A DNA stretch of 64,000 nucleotides from AP-15 sp963832875 (GTDB taxonomy: Bacteria > Pseudomonadota > Alphaproteobacteria > ATCC43930 > CGMCC-115725): contig CAWHWB010000013.1 of NCBI GenBank assembly GCA_963832875.1, positions 124,001-188,000 on the forward strand, written 5' to 3'. This document shows positions 1 to 9,159 of the stretch, in pieces. How positions within the stretch are numbered: position 1 is the stretch's first letter; every line of letters begins with the position of its first letter. Under the pieces are notes generated by a model. It did no database searches, was not told where the DNA came from, and worked only from the letters and a program-made list of their open reading frames with translations. Position numbers and translations under genes: made by a program.

Positions 1-285
1 AGCCCGCGGCCTGGCACCCCGGCGGCGCGCATGCCCGCGGTTTCGAGCACCGTGGTCAAAGAGCGCGCGGCGCGGCTGCGGGCGGCGGGCGCCACAGCAC
101 TCGCCGCCGAGTTGAGGGCGCGGGTCGGCAGCGAGAGCGATGTGCTGATCGAATCTCCAGGCCACGGGCGCACCGCCTTTTACGCTCAAGTGGGCTTCGC
201 GGATTGCGCCGCCGCCGGAAAGGTCAGTCGCATGCGCCTCATCGACAGCAATGACCGCAGCCTGGTCGGAGTGCCGATCGAATGA
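1..285 (+). CDS. mtaB: tRNA-2-methylthio-N6-threonylcarbamoyladenosine-37 methylthiotransferase MtaB, 3' end
   Basis: Only the last 94 codons are present; the gene enters from the left edge in frame 1. The first visible residues (SPRPGTPAARMP) match the stretch that follows the radical SAM barrel in MtaB. They are followed by the ERAARLR helix and a TRAM-like C-terminal segment ending in a GVPIE tail. MtaB adds a methylthio group to threonylcarbamoyl-adenosine at position 37 of tRNAs. The stop overlaps the ftsY start as ATGA, a linkage common in Alphaproteobacteria. The catalytic CxxxCxxC site lies outside the window, so the call rests on the tail and the neighbour. Confidence 0.8.
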   Translation, partial: SPRPGTPAARMPAVSSTVVKERAARLRAAGATALAAELRARVGSESDVLIESPGHGRTAFYAQVGFADCAAAGKVSRMRLIDSNDRSLVGVPIE

Positions 286-1430
286 GGTTCTGGCGGCGCA
301 ACGTTCCAGGCGAGACGACGCAGACGGTCGAAGAACAGCCGATCCCGGCGGTCGAAGAGGGGGCGGAGCTTCGCGACCGTGCCGTCGAGGAAGAGGCTGA
401 GCTTGGTCGACCGGCCGACGCTATCGAGGAGGCCGCAGCGCCGCCGCTGACGGAAACGGCGGCGCCGGTCCAAGCCGTAGCCCCGGCCGAAGCCGCCGAG
501 AGTGCCGAGCGGCGCGGCTGGTTCAGCCGGTTGCGGGCGGGCCTGGCGCGCAGCTCGGCGCGGCTCAACGACGGCATCAACACGATCTTTCTGCGCCGCC
601 GGCTCGACGACGAGGCGCTCGCCGAACTTGAGGAGTTGCTGATCGCCAGCGACATGGGCGTTGGCGTCGCCGGCGAGGTGACCGAGGCATTGCGCAGCAC
701 CCGTTTCAACCAGGAGTGTTCGCCCGAAGAAGTCCGCGCCGCACTCGCCGAACAGGTGATCCGGCTGATCGAGCCGGTGATGAAGCCGTTGCGCATCGAC
801 CGCTCGCGCCGGCCGTTCGTGGTTCTCGTCATCGGCGTCAATGGCAGCGGCAAGACGACGACGATCGCCAAGCTCGCCAAGCAATACCGCGACCAGGGCC
901 TCAGGGTCGTACTCGCCGCCGGCGACACCTTCCGCGCCGCCGCGGTCGAGCAATTGCAGATCTGGGGCGCGCGGATCGGCGCGCCGGTGGTGACGCGGCC
1001 GGCCGGCTCGGACGCAGCCGGGCTCGCCTATGACGCCCTCGTCGAGGCGCGGGCCGGGGACGCCGACATCCTCCTGATCGACACCGCCGGGCGGCTGCAC
1101 AACAAGGCCGATTTGATGGGCGAATTGCAAAAGATCGTCCGCGTCCTCAAAAAGGTTGATCCGGCGGCGCCCCATTCGGTGCTGCTGGTGCTCGACGCGA
1201 CGACCGGCCAGAACGCGCACGCCCAGGCCGAGATCTTTCGCGAAACGGTCGGCGTCACCGGCATCGTCATGACCAAGCTCGACGGCACCGCGCGCGGCGG
1301 CGTCCTCGTCTCGCTGGCCGAGAAATACGGCATCCCGATCCATGCGATCGGGGTCGGCGAAACCGCCGAAGATTTGCGCCCGTTTGAGGCCCGCGCCTAC
1401 GCCAGGAGCCTGGTCGGGCTCGACCCCTGA
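282..1430 (+). CDS. ftsY: Signal recognition particle receptor FtsY
   Basis: 382-residue SRP-family GTPase that docks SRP-ribosome complexes at the inner membrane. An acidic, Ala/Glu-rich A domain (about residues 10-75) precedes the helical N domain (about 80-165) and the G domain. GTPase motifs are visible: P-loop GVNGSGKT near residue 185, DTAGR near 267 and TKLDG near 331. The C-terminal GVGE...DLRPF segment is typical of FtsY. The ATG start overlaps the mtaB stop by four bases, indicating translational coupling. Length and motifs are normal. Confidence 0.97.
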   Translation: MRFWRRNVPGETTQTVEEQPIPAVEEGAELRDRAVEEEAELGRPADAIEEAAAPPLTETAAPVQAVAPAEAAESAERRGWFSRLRAGLARSSARLNDGINTIFLRRRLDDEALAELEELLIASDMGVGVAGEVTEALRSTRFNQECSPEEVRAALAEQVIRLIEPVMKPLRIDRSRRPFVVLVIGVNGSGKTTTIAKLAKQYRDQGLRVVLAAGDTFRAAAVEQLQIWGARIGAPVVTRPAGSDAAGLAYDALVEARAGDADILLIDTAGRLHNKADLMGELQKIVRVLKKVDPAAPHSVLLVLDATTGQNAHAQAEIFRETVGVTGIVMTKLDGTARGGVLVSLAEKYGIPIHAIGVGETAEDLRPFEARAYARSLVGLDP

Positions 1431-1905
1431 TCCGCGCGGACACTCGGCGCCCTGATAACCCTGATAAATGCAGGAAAAAATACAGGCACGGAGCCGATAC
1501 CAAGGCGCCTTCACCCTCTTGCCCCACGCCGCCGCCCGATCGTCAGAGACCGCCTCGCATGGCGCCCGTGCTCGCCGCCGCCTAGAACATTGTGTCGTCG
1601 CCCCCGCGCAAGCGACGGTTCAGGGCAACCGTTAAGTCGCTCGCCCCCCTGTTCATGCCAGGGGCAAGCTCTGGGTTTCCGCTTTCGCGTCGCGCAAGCG
1701 GGAATGACGGTGCAATACGATCGAAAACTCCTCTAATCAGTCATCGTATAGCACGCCTTTATGGCGATTTTCCGGCTGCGCCTTTGCCTCCGGGCATCGA
1801 GACCTGGCTGGCGGTACGTGTTCGCTGCGGATCCCGGCGCTGCCTATCCTGGGTCGGCCCAAGGCCGATGGGACCGCCTGGTGATTTTGGATCGGGCGAC
1901 GGCGA
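1431..1905. other. Intergenic region between ftsY and pntB
   Basis: 475 bases between two genes that converge on it. It holds a composite palindromic repeat (1644-1711, listed separately) and no coding segment I can support. The open frame on the plus strand here has no recognisable protein character and covers the repeat. One or both genes may terminate in this interval, but I see no classical hairpin followed by a T run. Confidence 0.6.
1644..1711. repeat. Composite palindromic intergenic repeat (REP-like), copy 1
   Basis: Two small stem-loop modules lie side by side. Module A (1644-1666) pairs CCCCTG with CAGGGG around a TTCATGC loop. Module B (1671-1711) pairs a TTTCCGCTT arm with AAGCGGGAA and ends in TGACGG. 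The same two modules occur at 48401-48502, with module A in reverse orientation. The element is extragenic in both places. This is seen directly; calling it REP-like is inference. Confidence 0.6.
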
Positions 1906-3300
1906 CTACTCCATCGCCTTGACGATTTCCTCGGACATTTTTTTGGCGTCGCCGAACAGCATCATCGTGTTGTCGCGGTAGAACAGTTCGTTCTCGACGC
2001 CAGCGTAGCCGGAGGCCATCGAGCGCTTGACGAACAGCACGGTCTTGGCGCGCTCGACATCGAGGATCGGCATGCCGTAGATCGGCGAGGAGGGATCGGT
2101 CTTCGCCGCCGGGTTGGTCACGTCATTTGCGCCGATCACAAAAGCGACATCGGTCGAGGGAAAGTCGCGGTTGATCTCGTCGAGCTCGAAGACTTCGTCA
2201 TAGGGGACGTTGGCCTCGGCCAACAGCACGTTCATGTGCCCCGGCATCCGCCCGGCCACCGGGTGGATCGCGTAGCGGACGGTGACGCCCTCCTTTTTCA
2301 GCAGATCGGCCATTTCGCGCAATGCGTGCTGAGCCTGGGCCACCGCCATGCCGTAGCCCGGCACGATGATCACCGAGCCGGCGTTCTTCAGGATAAAGGC
2401 GGCATCCTCGGCGCTGCCGGACCTGACCGAACGGTCGCCGGCACCGGCGCCGGTCCCGGCAACGACACCTTCGCCGCCGAAGCCGCCGAGAATGACGTTG
2501 ACGATCGAGCGGTTCATCCCCTTGCACATGATGTAGCTGAGGATGGCGCCCGAAGAGCCGACCAGCGCGCCGGTGATGATCAGGAGGCTGTTCGACAGCG
2601 TGAAGCCGATGCCGGCTGCCGCCCACCCCGAATAGGAGTTCAGCATCGAGATCACGACCGGCATGTCGGCGCCGCCGATCGGCAAAATCAACAACAGCCC
2701 CAATGCCAGCGACAGCAGCAGGATCAACGCGAACGCCGCCGGCGATTGGCTGGCGACAAAGACGACGATCAACAGGACCAGCAGGACCCCGAGAGCGGCG
2801 TTCAGCGGATGCTGGCCGGGAAACGAGAGCGGCCGGCCGGTGACCAGACCCTGCAGTTTGGCGAAGGCGACGATCGAGCCGGTAAAGGTGATCGCCCCGA
2901 TCGCCATGCCAATCGACATCTCGACGAGGCTGGCGCGCTCGATCGCGCCGGGGATGCCGATCCCGTATTCGGCCGGCGCGCTGAACGCGGCGATCGCGAC
3001 GCAGACGGCGGCGAGGCCGACGAGGCTGTGAAAGGCCGCGACCAGCTGCGGCAGCGCCGTCATGTGGATGCGCAGCGCGATCCACGTGCCGACCGCGCCG
3101 CCGATCAGGATGCCGAGGACGATCAGCCATAGGCTGACCACGTGCGGGGTCAGGAGCGTGGTGACCACCGCGATCACCATGCCGGCGATGCCGAACAGAT
3201 TGCCGCCGCGCGCGGTGCGCGGCGAAGAGAGGCCGCGCAATGCCAGGATGAAGCAGACGGACGCGATCAGATAGAAGAATGCCGCAAGGTTTTCGCTCAC
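1906..3300 (-). CDS. pntB: NAD(P) transhydrogenase subunit beta PntB
   Basis: 464-residue membrane subunit of the proton-translocating transhydrogenase, which uses the proton gradient to drive hydride transfer from NADH to NADP+. The N-terminal two thirds consists of about eight or nine hydrophobic helices (domain II). The C-terminal third (about 285-464) is the NADP(H)-binding domain III, with GYGMAVAQAQ, the HPVAGRMPGHMNVL region and a GANDVTNP motif. I chose the GTG at 3300 (VSENLAAFFYL) because the family starts there and the extra upstream codons overlap pntA2 without homology. Last gene of a pntA1-pntA2-pntB operon. Confidence 0.95.
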   Translation of the reverse strand: MSENLAAFFYLIASVCFILALRGLSSPRTARGGNLFGIAGMVIAVVTTLLTPHVVSLWLIVLGILIGGAVGTWIALRIHMTALPQLVAAFHSLVGLAAVCVAIAAFSAPAEYGIGIPGAIERASLVEMSIGMAIGAITFTGSIVAFAKLQGLVTGRPLSFPGQHPLNAALGVLLVLLIVVFVASQSPAAFALILLLSLALGLLLILPIGGADMPVVISMLNSYSGWAAAGIGFTLSNSLLIITGALVGSSGAILSYIMCKGMNRSIVNVILGGFGGEGVVAGTGAGAGDRSVRSGSAEDAAFILKNAGSVIIVPGYGMAVAQAQHALREMADLLKKEGVTVRYAIHPVAGRMPGHMNVLLAEANVPYDEVFELDEINRDFPSTDVAFVIGANDVTNPAAKTDPSSPIYGMPILDVERAKTVLFVKRSMASGYAGVENELFYRDNTMMLFGDAKKMSEEIVKAME

Positions 3301-3310
3301 CGCCGCCCCG

Positions 3311-3715
3311 CTATTTCTTTCTCTGGAACATCTGGAGCATGCGCTGGGTGACGATGAAGCCGCCGAAGATGTTGACCGAGGCCAAGGCGACGGCGACGAA
3401 CCCGGCAATCTTGGCAAAGCTGACGCCGAGCGGGCCGGCCGCGATCAGTGCGCCGACGATGATCACGCTCGAAATCGCGTTGGTCACGCTCATCAGCGGC
3501 GAGTGCAATGCCGGGGTGACCCGCCATACCACGTGGTAGCCGACAAAGATCGCGAGCACGAAGATCGTCAGCTCGAAGACAAAGGGCGTGCCGACCATCG
3601 GCAGCGGCGCCTGCTCCGCCAATTGCCGCGAGAGGGCGTCGAGGTGATGGGCCAGCGCGCCGGCATCGCCGGCGAGCTCCCTGGCGCGCAGGGCCAGAGA
3701 GGCGGGGTCGGCCAT
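3311..3715 (-). CDS. pntA2: NAD(P) transhydrogenase subunit alpha part 2 (PntA2, membrane)
   Basis: 134-residue small membrane subunit carrying the helices that are fused to the NAD-binding domain in the E. coli PntA. Three to four hydrophobic helices follow a polar N-terminus of about 40 residues; the conserved WRVTPALHSPLMSVTNAIS segment lines the proton path. It sits between pntA1 and pntB with 10-11 base gaps. The split alpha subunit is the usual alphaproteobacterial arrangement. Confidence 0.94.
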   Translation of the reverse strand: MADPASLALRARELAGDAGALAHHLDALSRQLAEQAPLPMVGTPFVFELTIFVLAIFVGYHVVWRVTPALHSPLMSVTNAISSVIIVGALIAAGPLGVSFAKIAGFVAVALASVNIFGGFIVTQRMLQMFQRKK

Positions 3716-3726
3716 CGGGTTCTCCG

Positions 3727-4926
3727 TCAGCTGTCCGGGACAGGGACCGGGTTTGCGGCGGCCGGTGCGGCCGCCGGCGTCGGCATCAGGGCCGGGTTGA
3801 CGATCGCGCCATCGCGGGTCAACAGCGTCGCCCTGACGATCTCGTCGTCGGCGTCGATCGCGAGCCGGCCGTCCTTGTCGACCAGCAACGCCAGGAACGA
3901 CAATAGGTTGCGGGCGTAGAGCTGGCTCGCATCGGCGGCGATCCGCGACGGCATGTTGAGGTGGCCGATGATCTTGACGCCGTTCGCCGTGGTTACGACC
4001 TCGCCCGGCCGGCTGCCCTCGACGTTGCCGCCGGCCTCGACCGCCAGATCGACGACGATCGACCCCGGGGCCAGCTCGGCGATCATCGCGTCGGTCAGCA
4101 GCAGCGGGGCCGGTCGGCCGGGTATGAGGGCAGTGCAGATCACGACGTCGGTGCGCCTCAGCGCCTCGGTGACCTTCTCGCGCTGTCGCCGCTGATAATC
4201 CTCGCCCATCTCGCGGGCATAGCCCTGCGCGGTTTCCGCCGAGCGCCCGGCCATATCGTCAACGCTCAGAAACGCGGCGCCGAGGCTTTCGACCTGCTCC
4301 TTGGCGGCGGCGCGCACATCGGTCGCCTGGACGATGGCGCCAAGACGGCGCGCGGTGGCAATCGCCTGCAACCCGGCGACGCCGGCACCCATCACCAGCA
4401 CCCGCGCCGCCTTGATCGTCCCGGCCGCGGTCATCATCATCGGAAAGGCGCGGCCGAACTCGTCGGCGGCATCGAGCACCGCCTTGTAGCCGGCGAGGTT
4501 CGACTGCGACGACAGCACGTCCATCGTCTGCGCCCGGGTGATCCGCGGCAGCAGCTCGACGGCGAAGGCGGTGATCCCGGCGCCGGCATAGGCCTCGATG
4601 TCGACCGGGTTCTGCAACGGCTGCAACAGGCCGATCAGCACGGCGCCGCGCTTCAGCGGCCGCAGTTCGTCCACCGCGCCGTCGCCGCCGAGCAGCGGAC
4701 GCTGCACCTTGAGCACGATGTCCGCCTCGGCAAGCGCTGCCGTCCAATCCGCCGCGATCGCCGCACCAGCCACGGCAAAGGCGGCGTCGCTGAACCCGGC
4801 GCCCCCGCCGGCGCCACGTTCGACCGTGACCTCGAGCCCCATCGCCACCATCCGCTTGACGGTGTCGGGCGAGGCCGCGACGCGACGCTCATATGCCCGC
4901 CTTTCCTTGACGATGGCGACCTTCAT
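3727..4926 (-). CDS. pntA1: NAD(P) transhydrogenase subunit alpha part 1 (PntA1, NAD-binding)
   Basis: 399-residue soluble NAD(H)-binding domain I of transhydrogenase, related to alanine dehydrogenase. The start MKVAIVKERRAYERR is the standard family N-terminus, so ATG 4926 is preferred over upstream in-frame codons. An AGGA ribosome-binding sequence lies about ten bases upstream. The Rossmann GAGVAGLQAIATARRLGA motif and the TALIPGRPAP loop are present. First gene of the pnt operon; it is divergent from the sigma factor gene. Confidence 0.95.
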   Translation of the reverse strand: MKVAIVKERRAYERRVAASPDTVKRMVAMGLEVTVERGAGGGAGFSDAAFAVAGAAIAADWTAALAEADIVLKVQRPLLGGDGAVDELRPLKRGAVLIGLLQPLQNPVDIEAYAGAGITAFAVELLPRITRAQTMDVLSSQSNLAGYKAVLDAADEFGRAFPMMMTAAGTIKAARVLVMGAGVAGLQAIATARRLGAIVQATDVRAAAKEQVESLGAAFLSVDDMAGRSAETAQGYAREMGEDYQRRQREKVTEALRRTDVVICTALIPGRPAPLLLTDAMIAELAPGSIVVDLAVEAGGNVEGSRPGEVVTTANGVKIIGHLNMPSRIAADASQLYARNLLSFLALLVDKDGRLAIDADDEIVRATLLTRDGAIVNPALMPTPAAAPAAANPVPVPDS

Positions 4927-5236
4927 CGGGCGGCGGTTCCTGAATGCGCGGGCCGGCAGGGCCGCACAATGCCGCGAACGCCGCGGTTTGTGAAGAGCGA
5001 ACCCCGCCACCGGGGCCGCTGCCGATAGCCGCACATCGATCGCGCGACGCGCGCTGCCGCTGCGCAAACTCGTCAAGCTTTCGCCCCATTTCGCCGCCGT
5101 GCTAGTCTGCGTGAGCGAGCCGATGCGATATCGCCGCGTGGCGATAGGGCCCTCGGCTCTTCCGGCTCGCGAAATCAAAAGAGCCGGGCCTCGGCGGCGG
5201 TGCGGCAGCGCCGGGAATAAGCTTTCAGGAGGGGCG
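4927..5236. other. Divergent promoter region, pntA1 / ECF sigma factor
   Basis: 310 bases between divergent genes. Both promoters must lie here, but I could not assign convincing -35/-10 hexamers to either. Frames open across the interval on both strands, including extensions of the two flanking genes, reflect the high GC content and show no conserved protein sequence. Confidence 0.5.
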
Positions 5237-5824
5237 TTGTCGCCTGAGCAAAGATCGGCGGGATCGCCGGTGCGACTGGTCAGCGGCGAGGATTGGGCCG
5301 GCGGGCGGTTCGGCGACCAGCTGATTGCGGTCCTGCCGCGGTTGCGGCGCTTTGCGCGCGGGCTGGCGGGTTCGGCGGTCGAGGCTGACGACCTGGTTCA
5401 GGCCGCGTGCGAGCGGGCGCTCTCCCGCCGGCATCAGTTTCAGGAGGGCACCCGATTCGACAGCTGGATGTTTCGCATCGTGCAGACGATCTGGATCGAT
5501 CAGATTCGCTCGCGCCGGGTGCGCAAGGAGGATGGCGACATCGGCGAGGAGCGCCTCGGGTCGGACGAGCCGGTGCGCCGCGTCGAGGCGCGCCTGGCGC
5601 TGAGCGAGGTGCGCCGCGCCGTCGACCGCCTGACCCCCGACCAGCGGGCGGTACTGGTGTTGGTGACGGTCGACGGGCTCAGCTACAAGGAGGCGGCCGA
5701 GGTGGTGCAGGTGCCGGTCGGGACGATCATGAGCCGACTCGCCCGGGCCCGGCTGGCGCTGCAGGTCCAGCTAGAGGCGGGCAGTGCGATGCGCAGGAGT
5801 AAGAAGGATGCAGAAGCGCAGTGA
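5237..5824 (+). CDS. ECF-family RNA polymerase sigma factor
   Basis: About 195 residues. Region 2 (about 33-97) contains the EADDLVQAACERAL and FDSWMFRIVQTIWIDQIRS core-binding and -10 recognition helices. Region 4 (about 122-175) has LTPDQRAVLVLVTVDGLSYKE and a helix-turn-helix ending VPVGTIMSRLARAR. I chose TTG 5237 because an AGGAGG lies four bases upstream; a GTG at 5270 is the alternative, and the far upstream ATG is unlikely. The gene overlaps the membrane anti-sigma gene by 17 bases, the usual arrangement for a signal-controlled ECF sigma. The exact ECF group cannot be assigned by eye. Confidence 0.88.
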   Translation: MSPEQRSAGSPVRLVSGEDWAGGRFGDQLIAVLPRLRRFARGLAGSAVEADDLVQAACERALSRRHQFQEGTRFDSWMFRIVQTIWIDQIRSRRVRKEDGDIGEERLGSDEPVRRVEARLALSEVRRAVDRLTPDQRAVLVLVTVDGLSYKEAAEVVQVPVGTIMSRLARARLALQVQLEAGSAMRRSKKDAEAQ

Positions 5825-6731
5825 CGGCCGTCTCGTCGCCTATCTCGATGGCGAGCTCGAGGCGGCGGAGCGGCGCGAGATCGAAGCTTGGCTCGATGGC
5901 GATCCGGCTGCCCGCCGACAATTGGCGGCGCTCGCCGAATCGGCCGAGCTGGTGCGCCGCGCTTTTGACGAGGTGCTGCACGAGCCGGTGCCGCAGCGGC
6001 TGATTGCTGCCGCCCGCGGCGAAGCATCTGGCGGCGAAGCGGTCGCGGCGCAGACCGGTCCGCGGATCCTGCCGTTTGTGCGCCGGCGGTTCGCGCGCCA
6101 GCCGTCCGCGCGCCAGCCTGGCGTGGGACGTCCGGTTCGGGTGCGGCGCTGGCGCGTGGGAGTGCCGGTTGCCGCTTCGCTCCTCGGCCTCTTGATCGGC
6201 GGCGGCGCCGGCTATCTCGGCGGCGGCGATCTCGGCACCGGCGTCACCGCCGCGGGCGGCGGGCAATCGGCGATGGAAGCAGCCCTCGCCAATAATCTGT
6301 GGCTCGACAACGCCGCCGGATATTTCAAGCTGTTCGTCAGCGCCGGCGGCAACACGCTCGTCGACGTCCCGGCGAGCGGTGATCCCCGCGAGGCCTTGCA
6401 AAAGATCAGCCAGAGCCTGCCTCAGCAGGTGCGCCTGCCCGACCTCAAACCGTGGGGGCTCAATTTCCGCGGCGCCCGGCTGATCGTCGTCGACGGCCGG
6501 CCCGCAGCGCAGCTCGTCTACACCACCGAGAACAAGGCGATCGGCCCGCTGGCCCTGATCATCGGGTCATCGCAACAGCCCGATATTTCGCCGACCTTTG
6601 ACCGCCGCCAGGACGTCAACCTGATCTATTGGCGTCATCAGGGCCGCGCCTACGCCCTCGTCGGCCAGGCAAACATCGGTTATCTCTGGGGGATCGGCAA
6701 CGACGTCGCCTGGCAGCTCGACGCGATCTGA
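5808..6731 (+). CDS. Membrane anti-sigma factor (RsiW/ChrR-type organisation)
   Basis: 307-residue protein directly downstream of and overlapping the ECF sigma gene. The N-terminal 75 residues (DGRLVAYLDGELEAAERREIE) look like a cytoplasmic zinc-finger-type anti-sigma domain, although the classical HxxxCxxC cysteines are absent. An Arg-rich linker leads to one membrane helix at about 117-139. The roughly 165-residue C-terminal part is predicted periplasmic and probably senses the signal. ATG 5808 has a purine-rich Shine-Dalgarno stretch just upstream. Function is inferred from architecture and neighbour. Confidence 0.82.
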   Translation: MQKRSDGRLVAYLDGELEAAERREIEAWLDGDPAARRQLAALAESAELVRRAFDEVLHEPVPQRLIAAARGEASGGEAVAAQTGPRILPFVRRRFARQPSARQPGVGRPVRVRRWRVGVPVAASLLGLLIGGGAGYLGGGDLGTGVTAAGGGQSAMEAALANNLWLDNAAGYFKLFVSAGGNTLVDVPASGDPREALQKISQSLPQQVRLPDLKPWGLNFRGARLIVVDGRPAAQLVYTTENKAIGPLALIIGSSQQPDISPTFDRRQDVNLIYWRHQGRAYALVGQANIGYLWGIGNDVAWQLDAI

Positions 6732-6891
6732 AGCGTGAGCACCGGTCATCGGGAACAACACGGCCGGAGCAGGCCCACCCGGGTGACTAATCCGGTCTCA
6801 GGCCCGGAACCGCAGCTCGACCGGCACGGCCGTCGCCGAACCCAAGGGCGGGTGGTCAATAAAGGGCGGCCGAGCTCGACAGGAAGATCCG

Positions 6892-7572
6892 ATGCGATTG
6901 CTGCTCATCGAGGATAACGAGCGCTTCGCCGAGTTGCTCAAGCGCGGTCTGACCGCGGCCGGGTTCGTCGTCGACGTGCTGACGACGGCCGCCGATGCGA
7001 TCGCTGCGTTGCGGACCAGCCGGTTTGAAATCGTCGTCCTCGATCTCGGGCTGCCGGATGCCGACGGGCTCGAGGTGCTCGGCGAAATGCGCCGGCGGCG
7101 CGACGCGACGCCGGTCCTGATCCTGACCGCGCGCGGCAGCCTGAAGGACCGGGTGACTGGCCTTGGCAGCGGCGCCGACGACTATCTGGTCAAACCCTTT
7201 GCCCTCGAGGAGCTGGTGGCCCGCCTGCGCGCGCTGTTGCGGCGGCCGGGCAATCTGCTCGGCGTCCCGCTCGAGCTTGGCAACCTCACCCTCGATACCG
7301 TCGGCCGCCAGGTCTTTGTCGGCGAAACGCCGATCTTTTTTTCGCCGCGCGAGATCGCAGTGCTCGAGCACCTGTTGCGTCGCAGCGGACGGGTGGTCGA
7401 CAAGAACCTCCTCGAAAACAACCTTTACGGGCTGTCGCAGGAGATCGGGTCGAACGCCATCGAGGTCTACGTTCACCGGCTGCGCAAGCGCCTCGCCGAA
7501 GTCGACGCTTCGGTGCAGATTCACACTTTGCGCGGCGTCGGCTACTCTGATCTCCGAAAGAAAATGAGGTGA
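6892..7572 (+). CDS. OmpR/PhoB-family response regulator
   Basis: 226 residues. The receiver domain (1-115) has the acidic pocket E8/D9, phospho-acceptor Asp51 in VVLDLGLPDADG, Thr in LILTAR and Lys in LVKPF. The C-terminal winged helix (about 130-222) contains the YVHRLRKRL recognition region and a GVGY ending, close to the QseB/TctD group. Its last codons overlap the histidine-kinase start by four bases (7569-7572), so they form one operon. The signal is unknown. Confidence 0.93.
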   Translation: MRLLLIEDNERFAELLKRGLTAAGFVVDVLTTAADAIAALRTSRFEIVVLDLGLPDADGLEVLGEMRRRRDATPVLILTARGSLKDRVTGLGSGADDYLVKPFALEELVARLRALLRRPGNLLGVPLELGNLTLDTVGRQVFVGETPIFFSPREIAVLEHLLRRSGRVVDKNLLENNLYGLSQEIGSNAIEVYVHRLRKRLAEVDASVQIHTLRGVGYSDLRKKMR

Positions 7573-8969
7573 TCCGGTTTCGTTCGGTCGTCTCGCGGAT
7601 CGTCGCGCTGCATCTGCTGGCGATCGCCGCTGCCGCGATCTGCATGCCCCTCGCGCTGTTCGTGATGCTGAGCTCGGCTGCGCAAGAGCTGCATCAACGC
7701 GCGCTGCGCGACCAGGCGGCCGAGATCCTGCGCTATCTGGAGAACGGGCCCGACGGGACGCCTCGATTGGCGCTGCCGCCGTCGCTTGCCGCGTTCTATT
7801 CTGAAGGCTACGGGCGCGCGGCCTTCGCGATCATCGACGGCGACGGCCGGGTGCTGGTCTCCTCGCGCCCCGGCAACCACCCGATTGCGCCCAAGCCGCC
7901 AGAGCATCGGCCGTTCCAGTTCTTCTCGCTTCGGCAGGACGGGGATCCGTATTACGGGGTGACGGTGACCACCGATTTCGGCGGTAGGCCGCTGTTTCTC
8001 CAAGTCGCAGAGGATCTCGCCCATCGCGATGTGCTGATCGACGACATCGTCGCCGAGTTCTTTACGCAGGTCGGCTGGATCACCGTGCCGCTGCTGCTGT
8101 TGCTGCTGCTGATCGACGTCGCTGATCTTCCGGCGCGCGATGCAAGCCGATCATCGCCGCCTCGGCATTGGCCGAGGAAATCGGACCCGACCGCACCGAG
8201 CTCAGACTGCCCGAGGCCGGCATGCCGCGCGAGGTGCTGCCGCTGGTCCGCGCCGTCAACCGAGCGCTCGATCGGCTCGACGCAGGGTTCCGCGCCCAGC
8301 GCGAGTTCACCGCCGATGCGGCGCACGAGCTGCGCACGCCGCTGGCGATCCTGCGCACCCAGATCGACATGATCGAGGACCGCGAAGTTGCCTTGCCGCT
8401 GCGGCAGGATGTCGAAAGCATGAGCCGGCTGGTCAACCAGCTGCTCGAAATCGCCGAGCTCGAAACCTTTGTCGTCGCCGAGGACGAAGTCGCCGATCTG
8501 ATCGGGATCGCGGCCGACATCGCGGCGTTTCTTGCCCCGCTGGCCCTCTCGCAGGGCAAGAATGTAGCGGTGACCGGCCGCGCCGTTGCCGGTGCGGGTG
8601 CACGGCAATGGCGATGCGATCGAGCGCGCCGTTCGCAACCTCGTCGAAAATGCGCTCGCCCACACCGCTGCCGGAACCACCGTCGAGATTGCGGTGACGC
8701 GCGACGGCGCGATCCGCGTCCTGGATCGCGGGCCGGGGGTGCCGAGGGACGAGCGCAAACACATATTCAAGCGGTTCTGGCGCCGTGACCGGCGGCGCGG
8801 CGGCAATGCCGGGCTGGGGTTGGCGATCGTCACCCGGATCGCGGAGATGCACGGGGCCACGGTCGAAGTCGACGAGCGCCCGGGCGGCGGCGCCGTGTTC
8901 GCGATCCGCTTTGCCGCGGTCCTGCCGCCCGATAGCGTCCCGGCAGCAGAGTTGGAGACAGCCGGCTGA
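7569..8969 (+). CDS. Sensor histidine kinase (frameshifted in this sequence)
   Basis: QseC/TctE-like membrane kinase paired with the preceding regulator. Three reading-frame segments are needed. The first, 7569 to about 8120, carries a first membrane helix, a periplasmic domain of about 130 residues and a second helix. The second, about 8145-8580, carries HAMP and the DHp box AADAAHELRTPLAILR. The third, about 8584-8969, carries the ATPase N box NLVENALAH and the GLGLAIV G box. Frame changes near 8121, 8142 and 8583 are each explained by one extra base. With those bases removed the protein is continuous and complete, about 465 residues. Confidence 0.85.
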
Positions 8970-9159
8970 CCCGTCGGCGGCCTCCCGCGGTCGGCGCGGG
9001 ACCGAAGATTTCCTGGACGGTTGCGGGCGCATCGGGCATCATTGCGGTGCTGTTGTTCGACCGGATATTCTCGCATCGGATTCCGGTTTTGTTGTTTCGG
9101 CTCTAGACGAGATCGTACTTGTGCTGGTGCCTCCAAGTATCGGCAAGAAAGGCTAGACT

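Noticed and set aside
186..1514. 442-codon minus-strand frame opposite ftsY
   Set aside because: Shadow of ftsY, with Arg/Asp/Gly-rich composition and no family features.
1592..1981. 129-codon plus-strand frame after ftsY
   Set aside because: Covers a palindromic repeat and the end of pntB, with no conserved character.
3961..5028. 355-codon plus-strand frame opposite pntA1
   Set aside because: Shadow; pntA1 is conserved along its full length on the minus strand.
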